From: an uncultured Dorea sp.
GTDB taxonomy: Bacteria; Bacillota; Clostridia; Lachnospirales; Lachnospiraceae
Direction of reading: 5' to 3'
Assembly: GCA_910579335.1 (NCBI GenBank)
Contig: CAJTUQ010000042.1
Coordinates: forward strand, 1-22,759
Length of the DNA stretch: 22,759 nt
A program made the translations under genes and the position numbers. How positions within the stretch are numbered: the first letter of the stretch is position 1; each line of letters starts with the position of its first letter. Under the pieces are notes generated by a model. The model saw only the letters and a list, made by a program, of their open reading frames with translations, was not told the origin of the DNA and ran no database searches. Below are positions 6,926 through 12,650 of this stretch, piece by piece.

Positions 6926-8350
6926 CTAATGATTAATTAGTACCTCGACCGCTTCTTTCAAGGTACTGGCCTCTCCTACATTTCCCGGAAAAATGACATA
7001 CGGCGTCATCGGGAACTTACTCTCTTTTCCTGTCTGCCAAACAGGGATTCCCGGACGGATTTGTCCGAGGACATTTGCCTTCCTTACTGCAAGCGCCTTT
7101 GTCCCCACGTCGCTGGAGGTGATTCCTCCCTTTGCAATTACAAAGCTTGGCGTAATAGTAAGCCGCCCCACCAATGACTGCACTGCATCAGAGATTTTAA
7201 CAGAGAGACGCAGCTCATCCTCTTTATCCCCTGTATCAGCCGTGATAAGTGCACGGGTTGTATAACAGCACACGGTTCTCCCCGCTCTTATGCACGCTTC
7301 CTCTTTTTCAAGGCACCTCTTGACCTCGGCCTCAAACGCTTCATCATCCTTTACCAATGTAGCGTCTAACTCGATAAACTCAATATTTTTAAGCTCCTTT
7401 AAACATTCCACCTGCTTCGTCGTCTTGTCCGTATGAGAACCCACCACGATAATTCCGCCGTTCTTTGTCTCTTTTACAACCATCTGCTCTCTTGTAAGAA
7501 GAGGCTGGCTTACGACTCCGCCCATAACTTTGACAATTGCCGCTGCAGTACGGAACATAAACACTTTACCTTTTGCCATTGCCCGGTACAACGCCGTACA
7601 GAACACCTTAACGTCGGCATAATCGGCCGCATTTACAATGATTTTATTGAAACCCTTTACCGCCATAAGCTGCTCTTCTATCTTATCAATGTCTAGATTG
7701 CGGATATCCTCAAGCGAGATGCACACAGCATCCGAAGCTTTATACGCACCCTTTGTCTTTTCCTCCACATATTCCGGCATGACAGCCGTGCTATAGCCGA
7801 ACGTCTTATCTTTCGCGAACTCCGTCTCATCTGCCGGGACAAGCTCCTCACCGTACTTTACATAATGTACATTGTCAATCGTAAATCTGCCTCCCTCCTT
7901 AAAAAACGGGCACAGAATCTCTCCGTCAACGGTCTTTCCCGTATTCTGCTCATAGCATTCTTTCAGAAGTTCCGTCTCAAGAGGGTAATGACCGCGCAGC
8001 GTACTGTCGCTCCGGCTGATAAACAGGTATTCTTTTCCACTCTCTTTTGCAGCTTCATCCACAACAGCTGCAATCTCTCTGTGCGCCCTCGCCGTCTGCT
8101 CCGCTGTAAATCCTCTGGAATTTGTCAGCACGTAAAACAGGTTATTCTCCTCCTTAAAACCTTGCCGGATACTTTCTTTATCCCAATTTGTATATACAGA
8201 GACGTCATGGACCGTCTGCACGCCTGTAGGATCGTCGTCCAGAACCACGATTTTTTTATTGTTCGCCGCTATCTCTTTATTCAGCAGTTCATCAACCGCC
8301 GCTTCATCTATTTTTTTGTATGAAGTCAACACTTCTGCACTTAATGACAT
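6926..8350 (-). CDS. four-carbon acid sugar kinase (DUF1537), second subfamily
   Basis: This 474-aa DUF1537 kinase differs clearly from its downstream paralogue. Its substrate motifs are LDDDPTGVQTVHDV (37-50), TNSRGFT (76-82) and SRSDSTLRGHYPLE (112-125). The C-terminal nucleotide domain shows AKGGITSSDVGTKAL and ends with VIFPGNVGE. The DDDPTG form and longer length mark a subfamily often found beside hydroxyacid dehydrogenases. It might act as a 3-oxo-tetronate 4-kinase (OtnK role) or on another 3- or 4-carbon acid. It starts 14 nt after the GarR-like gene, with GGGGGG before its ATG, so the two are one unit. No OtnC aldolase or OtnI isomerase is in the window, so the OtnK pathway is not demonstrated here. 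Substrate is uncertain. Confidence 0.85.
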   Translation of the reverse strand: MSLSAEVLTSYKKIDEAAVDELLNKEIAANNKKIVVLDDDPTGVQTVHDVSVYTNWDKESIRQGFKEENNLFYVLTNSRGFTAEQTARAHREIAAVVDEAAKESGKEYLFISRSDSTLRGHYPLETELLKECYEQNTGKTVDGEILCPFFKEGGRFTIDNVHYVKYGEELVPADETEFAKDKTFGYSTAVMPEYVEEKTKGAYKASDAVCISLEDIRNLDIDKIEEQLMAVKGFNKIIVNAADYADVKVFCTALYRAMAKGKVFMFRTAAAIVKVMGGVVSQPLLTREQMVVKETKNGGIIVVGSHTDKTTKQVECLKELKNIEFIELDATLVKDDEAFEAEVKRCLEKEEACIRAGRTVCCYTTRALITADTGDKEDELRLSVKISDAVQSLVGRLTITPSFVIAKGGITSSDVGTKALAVRKANVLGQIRPGIPVWQTGKESKFPMTPYVIFPGNVGEASTLKEAVEVLINH

Positions 8351-8364
8351 CTTTATCCCCCCTG

Positions 8365-9252
8365 CTAATCAAGCTTTTTAACTTCTACGTCCGCCAGCTT
8401 TTCAAAATACTGTACGATTCCGCCGTGGTCGTCTTCCATATGGCCATGAACTTTTAAGGACTGCAAAATCTCATATAACTGTGCGGTATACGGGATTGGA
8501 ACGTCAATGGAATGTGCGGTATTGACAACATTTTTTATATCTTTATGATTAATTCTGATTGGTCCGCCCGGTTTGAAATTGCGTTCCACTATCATCGGAA
8601 TCTTAGCGTCCAAAACCGCGCTTCCTGCAAGTCCGCCCCGAATTGCCTCATATACCTTGCACGGATCGGCCCCCGCTTTCACGGCAAGGACAAACGCCTC
8701 GGACACTACCGCAATCGTATTATTGACGATTACCTGATTTGCAAGCTTTGTGACACTCCCGCTTCCGCTTCCTCCAATCAAAAGCGCAGAAGAACCAAGA
8801 ATTTCAAAATACTCTTTCATGGCGTCAAAATCCTTTTGGTCGCCGCCGGCCATAATCGCAAGAGTACCTGCAACGGCACCCGGCTCTCCTCCTGATACCG
8901 GGGCGTCCACAAAACCGGCGCCCTTTTCCTTTAATCCTTTGTAACATTCCTGGGACTCTGTCGGCGTTACGGAACTCATGTCACATACTACACTTCCCGG
9001 CTTAATCGTTGACGCCACTCCGTCCTTCCCAAAAAGAATTGATTTTGAAATCGCTCCGCTTGGAACCATAATAATGATTCGATCACACTGTTTTCCAATT
9101 TCGGCATATGAGGCTTCCTGCGCCCCCGCCGAGACAACATCCGCTACCGCCTCTTTGTTTAAGTCGGCTGCCAAAAGTTCCACGCCTGCCTTCAAAAGAT
9201 TTTTTGCCATAGGCCTTCCCATGATACCTAATCCGATAAATCCTACTTTCAT
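8365..9252 (-). CDS. garR: GarR-like 2-hydroxy-3-oxopropionate reductase / 3-hydroxyacid dehydrogenase
   Basis: This is a 295-aa NAD(P)-dependent beta-hydroxyacid dehydrogenase. The Rossmann motif GFIGLGIMGRPMAKNL opens the protein (4-19, Gly7-Gly9-Gly12). The substrate loop DAPVSGGEPGA is at 116-126. The catalytic lysine is Lys169 in TKLANQVIVNN, and a second conserved lysine is Lys237 (NHKD). IRGGLAGSAVLDAK (204-217) and the RNFKPGG segment closely resemble tartronate-semialdehyde reductase GarR. The position next to a DUF1537 kinase also allows an L-threonate dehydrogenase-like role (LtnD), though the LtnD proteins I know differ more in these motifs. It is the first gene of the island, with GGAAGTAAAGAG before the ATG and its own promoter at 9334-9362. 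Confidence 0.85.
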   Translation of the reverse strand: MKVGFIGLGIMGRPMAKNLLKAGVELLAADLNKEAVADVVSAGAQEASYAEIGKQCDRIIIMVPSGAISKSILFGKDGVASTIKPGSVVCDMSSVTPTESQECYKGLKEKGAGFVDAPVSGGEPGAVAGTLAIMAGGDQKDFDAMKEYFEILGSSALLIGGSGSGSVTKLANQVIVNNTIAVVSEAFVLAVKAGADPCKVYEAIRGGLAGSAVLDAKIPMIVERNFKPGGPIRINHKDIKNVVNTAHSIDVPIPYTAQLYEILQSLKVHGHMEDDHGGIVQYFEKLADVEVKKLD

Positions 9253-9288
9253 CTCTTTACTTCCTTTCTTAAATGAATGTTTAATAAT

Positions 9289-9300
9289 GTTTGTTTGTGA
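9289..9300. promoter_or_regulatory. candidate DeoR-family box in the garR leader
   Basis: TGTTTGTTTGTG matches the first 12 positions of the dtnK boxes (consensus TGTTYGTTTKTG) in the same orientation. It lies downstream of the garR transcription start, so binding would block elongation. GTTCGTTATTT at 9309-9319 may be a weaker adjacent copy. Confidence 0.4.
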
Positions 9301-9321
9301 AATAATACGTTCGTTATTTCA
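9298..9321. repeat. 8-bp inverted repeat in the garR leader
   Basis: TGAAATAA (9298-9305) and TTATTTCA (9314-9321) are perfect complements with an 8-nt loop. The repeat falls shortly after the predicted transcription start, so it could be an operator dyad or a weak leader hairpin. Being A+T-rich it would be unstable as RNA, which favours an operator. Confidence 0.45.
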
Positions 9322-9333
9322 TTTCTTATATCC

Positions 9334-9362
9334 ATTTTACTGCATACCGGTATACCGGTCAA
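9334..9362 (-). promoter_or_regulatory. promoter for garR and the downstream DUF1537 kinase
   Basis: On the minus strand TTGACC (9357-9362), a 17-nt spacer and TAAAAT (9334-9339) form a strong sigma-A promoter. A 14-bp palindrome fills most of the spacer. Transcription would start near 9327, giving a leader of about 75 nt. Confidence 0.72.
9346..9359. promoter_or_regulatory. 14-bp perfect palindrome, candidate GntR/FCD operator
   Basis: ACCGGTATACCGGT is its own reverse complement and lies between the -35 and -10 of the garR promoter, overlapping the last bases of the -35. FCD-type GntR regulators commonly bind GTATAC-centred or GGT-ACC palindromes. The regulator gene is divergent from this site. 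Binding here would exclude RNA polymerase. Confidence 0.62.
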
Positions 9363-9449
9363 TAGGGTAAATTTGTTTCTCTTTTTTCAACAGTTTTTCT
9401 ATATCATTTTTGTGCAAATATTCCTAATTCCCAATTTATTTTGTTATTA

Positions 9450-9463
9450 TTTTAACGATTTCA
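9450..9463. promoter_or_regulatory. weak cre-like site
   Basis: On the minus strand TGAAATCGTTAAAA fits TGNNANCGNTNNCA at seven of eight fixed positions. It could link the island to carbon catabolite control by a CcpA-type regulator, but one mismatched match in an A+T-rich region is weak evidence. Confidence 0.2.
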
Positions 9464-9483
9464 ATCAAAACAACTGCTTTCTA

Positions 9484-9512
9484 TTGACCGTTTTTTCAGA
9501 TTATTGTATGAT
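9484..9512 (+). promoter_or_regulatory. promoter of the gntR-family gene
   Basis: TTGACC (9484-9489), a 17-nt spacer and TATGAT (9507-9512) form a good sigma-A promoter. The start would be near 9519, giving a leader of about 80 nt, and the TGTATACA palindrome at 9531-9538 would lie just downstream of the start. Confidence 0.7.
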
Positions 9513-9528
9513 AATCCGGAAGGAAATT

Positions 9529-9540
9529 ATTGTATACACG
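9529..9540. promoter_or_regulatory. TGTATACA palindrome in the gntR leader, candidate autoregulatory site
   Basis: ATTGTATACACG shares the nine bases TTGTATACA with the site at 6851-6859 and the GTATAC core with the garR operator. It sits about 12 bp after the predicted gntR transcription start, a normal place for autorepression. Confidence 0.45.
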
Positions 9541-9600
9541 CTTGAAATATATATGCGTTTGAGATAAATAGTTTGAGATAGATCGGTCAGAGGAGATTTT

Positions 9601-10245
9601 ATGATACCCTTAAATGAACAAGCTTTCCACCACTTGAAAAATATGATTATTAACAATGAGCTTTCCTATCAGGAAATATATTCTGAGACGCAGCTGTCCA
9701 AAGAACTTGGCATCTCGCGCACTCCTTTCCGGGATGCAGTCCACCGTCTTGCCCAGGAGGGATATGTCGACATCATTCCAAGCAAGGGGTTTTGCATTCA
9801 CAAGCTGACAAAGCAGGATGTGGACGAGACTTTTCAAGTCCGCTCCGCCCTTGAGTGCTACTGCACCTTTCAAATCGCAAGGGAGGCCCATACCCGGAAA
9901 GCCAAAAAATTATTTAAAGAGCTGGACTGGATTATGGAAGAATTAACGGAAATTCTAAACACGACCCAGTCCATCGAAGAATTTTGCGAATACGATTTCC
10001 AGTTTCACAATAAAATTATTGATTACCTGAAAAATGAACAATTCTCTTCAGTTTTCTCCTCCTTTATGTACCGGATGCGAAAACTTGCCGAATTATCGCT
10101 GGCACACAAAGGACGTATGCAGGATACTTTTGATGAACATATGGCAATCCTTACCGCCATGAAAAACAAAGACACCGCACATGTTTATGAAATTACCCTC
10201 CGGCATATGGATACGCCGAGGGGAATAAATCTGGAAGATTTATAA
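9601..10245 (+). CDS. GntR-family (FadR/FCD) transcriptional regulator
   Basis: This 214-aa regulator has an N-terminal winged HTH (about 5-68) with ETQLSKELGISRTPFRDAVHRLAQEGYV, the classic GntR signature. The all-helical FCD effector domain (about 72-205) keeps the usual metal/ligand residues Asp132, His136, His180 and His202. Such regulators sense small carboxylates, which fits a sugar-acid catabolic island. It is divergent from the garR-like gene. Three GTATAC-centred palindromes at 9346, 9531 and 6852 are its likely sites (inference). AGAGGAG precedes the ATG by 6 nt. The C-terminal tail after residue 205 is short and lacks conserved features. Confidence 0.9.
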   Translation: MIPLNEQAFHHLKNMIINNELSYQEIYSETQLSKELGISRTPFRDAVHRLAQEGYVDIIPSKGFCIHKLTKQDVDETFQVRSALECYCTFQIAREAHTRKAKKLFKELDWIMEELTEILNTTQSIEEFCEYDFQFHNKIIDYLKNEQFSSVFSSFMYRMRKLAELSLAHKGRMQDTFDEHMAILTAMKNKDTAHVYEITLRHMDTPRGINLEDL

Positions 10246-10258
10246 CCAAACAGCTTAC

Positions 10259-10285
10259 AAGGGGCTAATCTTTCTTTAGCCCTTT
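10259..10285. repeat. short stem-loop at the convergent gntR/DUF1847 junction
   Basis: AAGGGGCTAA (10259-10268) pairs with TTAGCCCTTT (10276-10285) around a 7-nt loop, with one G-U pair. It overlaps the last codons of the minus-strand gene. Neither side has a clear U tract, so it is at best a weak bidirectional terminator. Confidence 0.4.
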
Positions 10286-10894
10286 ATAATAAGAACCGCT
10301 CGTATACAGCGCCGCCGCCGGATTATGACCCATGACTCTGTCCTTGGCGACAAGTGTCGTCACCAACGCATCCGAATATTTATAAAACAGGCTGTCATGC
10401 CCTACGCACAGCCCCATGACAATGTTCATGTCTGTCTTTTCTTTGTTAAGCAGCTTTGCCTGAAGGATGGGATTGCACATATTAACACCTACATCACAGC
10501 AGGCTTTGTCAATTCCCATAGCTTCCTTCGGCACCGCGCCCGCCTTGCACGCAATCCCGAACACTTCGAAGCCGTGGCTCCTAAGAATGTCCGTCAATAG
10601 TTTTGTCTCTCTTATCAGGCCTACGCAGGTTGCTATCCCAAGCTTTTTATAATCCATCTTTTTCGCAAATTCAATGATTTCTCTTACCCTGCACCACTGC
10701 ATATAGCCTTCGTGTTCTACTTGTGCGGCAGTTTGCATAACTTTAAGATTATCATCCTCGTGATAGATGTCTAAAGCCTCTTTTTTTACCTCTTCATCCA
10801 TGTTCGTTGTCAGACAAAAAGCCGGATAACTTTTATCCATCGAATTACAATTTGTTACTGCGCAGTCTGCACACGATAGTTTTCTGTTTTCCAT
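10265..10894 (-). CDS. DUF1847 cysteine-rich, probably metal-binding protein
   Basis: This 209-aa protein matches the DUF1847 family of anaerobes, whose function is not known. Twelve cysteines are visible. An N-terminal knuckle has Cys8, Cys11, Cys16 and Cys27 (CADCAVTNC, then PAFC). Further cysteines are at 68, 90, 116, 132, 133, 140 and 163, several inside conserved segments such as GIATCVGL, IACKAG and GLCVGHDSLF. This suggests metal or Fe-S binding. There are no membrane segments or signal peptide, so it is cytosolic. TAGGAGG precedes the ATG. It lies 33 nt after the acetyltransferase and may be the last gene of that operon. No reaction can be assigned. Confidence 0.85.
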   Translation of the reverse strand: MENRKLSCADCAVTNCNSMDKSYPAFCLTTNMDEEVKKEALDIYHEDDNLKVMQTAAQVEHEGYMQWCRVREIIEFAKKMDYKKLGIATCVGLIRETKLLTDILRSHGFEVFGIACKAGAVPKEAMGIDKACCDVGVNMCNPILQAKLLNKEKTDMNIVMGLCVGHDSLFYKYSDALVTTLVAKDRVMGHNPAAALYTSGSYYKGLKKD

Positions 10895-10927
10895 TTTAAA
10901 ATTCCTCCTAACAGATCCTTTACTTTA

Positions 10928-11704
10928 TTAATTTGTCTCTCTTTTCCACACTTCATAAGCAATATATTCATGGCTGTAATGGTATCCCAGCTTCTCCGCC
11001 AGTGATACTGACCATCTGTTCTGCGCATCCCAGCTCGGATACAGGTTTTTCCTGCAGCATTCCAATATCAGCCTTGCTCCGCACACACAAGCAAGCCCCT
11101 TTCTCCGGTACGGTCCATAGGTGTCAATCTCAACCTCTATCCCCTCCCCGTATGTAGAATATGAGGATGCGCCAGAGACAACTCTGCCCTGCTCTAAAAT
11201 GACTGCGCCAAGTCCAAGCTTTTTGTATGTTCCGTAATCCTTATACTGCGCCACCAAGTCACGGCTCCACTCCTGGCTCCTGCACTGATTGTAAGACTCT
11301 TCATCCATCATCCTTAATTCATAACCGTCAGGCAGCGTGCGAATGATTCTCTTCAAGTTCTCTTCGTCAAATATTTGGGGTTCTTTTTTAATTGCATAGC
11401 GTGATACTTTTTTCGCCTTCCTGCCGAAACTGCTTTCTATCATCCCGCCCCACCCGTCATTTTCCGGCACCATAATGACAAAATCCTTCCGGCAGGCCTT
11501 TGATAGATTGATAACAAATTCCCGCTTCGGTTCTCCGGCAAAAAAGACAAAATCACCGAGCACTGCTGCCGCCGAATGCGGCTTTTTTCTATCATCTGCG
11601 TAGATTTCGCCCATGATTCCCTGTAAGCAGGACCAGATAATCGTTTCCTGCCATTCTCCAAAGATTTGCCGCACCTTGCCTGTATTTGCAAGTCTATCTA
11701 TCAT
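10928..11704 (-). CDS. GNAT-family N-acetyltransferase
   Basis: This 258-aa protein resembles the two-part GNAT acetyltransferases of Firmicutes. An N-terminal region (about 1-120) lacks clear motifs, and a C-terminal acetyl-CoA domain follows. The acetyl-CoA pyrophosphate loop is RRKGLA (200-205), preceded by the GIEVEIDTYGPY strand. The closing segment LAEKLGYHYSHEYIAYEV is typical of GNATs. The acceptor substrate is unknown. Its ATG lies within the stop region of the upstream DMT permease gene (11-nt overlap), so the two are probably translationally coupled. A GGGCGAGGGG stretch just upstream may act as a ribosome site. Confidence 0.82.
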   Translation of the reverse strand: MIDRLANTGKVRQIFGEWQETIIWSCLQGIMGEIYADDRKKPHSAAAVLGDFVFFAGEPKREFVINLSKACRKDFVIMVPENDGWGGMIESSFGRKAKKVSRYAIKKEPQIFDEENLKRIIRTLPDGYELRMMDEESYNQCRSQEWSRDLVAQYKDYGTYKKLGLGAVILEQGRVVSGASSYSTYGEGIEVEIDTYGPYRRKGLACVCGARLILECCRKNLYPSWDAQNRWSVSLAEKLGYHYSHEYIAYEVWKRETN

Positions 11705-12599
11705 CGCACCCCTCGCCCTTTCCCTGCCAGCTAAAAAATATCAGCGCCGCTGTCGTAAGCGCCAGCCCGAAAACTGCAAGCACCGTCGGTTTCTCTGAAA
11801 AAAACAGGAACCCAAACACCATCGCCGCCACCGGTTCGCCAGCCGCCAAAATGGAAGCTTTCCCCGCCTCCATATAATTTAATGACAGTGTGTAAAACAC
11901 ATAAGGCAGCACGGAAGCAGTCAATGCATTCACAAGCATAAACACCCACATTCCGAGACCTCCGCCAGTCGTGACACTGTAGATACACTTCCAGTCCGTA
12001 ACCAAAAAAAGAGCGGCGGCGCTGATAAGCATGCAGTAAAAGGTTACCGTAAATGCATGATACCCTCTTCCTGCCGCCTCCTTACTCACCAGACTGTACA
12101 TGGCATAGAAAAACGCAGCCAAAATGCCAAAGCCTATCCCTTTTACCGACCACTTCATTCCCGAACCCGTCTCCAGCACTCCGCTCACCAGAACGCAGCC
12201 TGCTAAAGCAAGAGCCGTGCATCCAAGTTTCTTTAATGTTATCTTCTCACCAAACAAAATCCTTGCCAGGAACAGCACGAAAATAGGCGACATACTGAGA
12301 AGTACCGCTGCCAGAGACAGCGCAGCTTCTTTTATTGATGCATTGTAGGCAAGCATGACCCCAAGTATCCCGCAAAATCCTCCAAGTACAAATATCCAAA
12401 TATCCTTAAGCTTTATCACAAATAATCTCTTGTCATACAGATAAATGGCCGCCGCTAAAATGCATACCGCTGCGGCAAGCCTTGATTCCGCCACTGTATA
12501 GCCGTCCATGCCAAGCCCTGTAAGCTTCCTCACAAAAATCCCCCCGGAACCCCACATAATGCCGGACAATAGCGGAAGCATGAAAACCGCTCTTTTCAT
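11694..12599 (-). CDS. EamA/DMT-family permease
   Basis: This 301-aa membrane protein has about ten hydrophobic helices in two EamA repeats (about 5-140 and 150-290). The repeat starts GIMWGSGGIFVRKL (near 14-27) and GILAAFFYAMYSLVSKEAAG (near 154-173) are characteristic, as is AGEPVAAMVFGFLFFSEKP near the C-terminus. The family exports or exchanges small metabolites. Here the substrate cannot be told. AGGATGAAGAGGG precedes the ATG. It overlaps the acetyltransferase by 11 nt and follows the GTPase-nuclease gene by 51 nt, so it may belong to the same transcript. Confidence 0.88.
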   Translation of the reverse strand: MKRAVFMLPLLSGIMWGSGGIFVRKLTGLGMDGYTVAESRLAAAVCILAAAIYLYDKRLFVIKLKDIWIFVLGGFCGILGVMLAYNASIKEAALSLAAVLLSMSPIFVLFLARILFGEKITLKKLGCTALALAGCVLVSGVLETGSGMKWSVKGIGFGILAAFFYAMYSLVSKEAAGRGYHAFTVTFYCMLISAAALFLVTDWKCIYSVTTGGGLGMWVFMLVNALTASVLPYVFYTLSLNYMEAGKASILAAGEPVAAMVFGFLFFSEKPTVLAVFGLALTTAALIFFSWQGKGEGCDDR

Positions 12600-12650
12600 C
12601 CCTCTTCATCCTTTTCCATTCTCATCATTCCAGTATACTTATGTGTAATC

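Larger units (their letters stand above)
9253..9600. other. 348-bp AT-rich divergent regulatory region garR/gntR
   Basis: This gene-free region between the divergent dehydrogenase and GntR genes holds two good promoters, one facing each way, three or four candidate operators and a cre-like element. I see no small gene or RNA in it. The centre (9363-9480) is very A+T-rich. Confidence 0.8.

Noticed and set aside
9363..9480. Small peptide gene or RNA in the A+T-rich middle of the garR/gntR region
   Set aside because: The possible frame there is Phe-rich, has no convincing ribosome site and crosses the gntR promoter. No stable RNA fold is visible.
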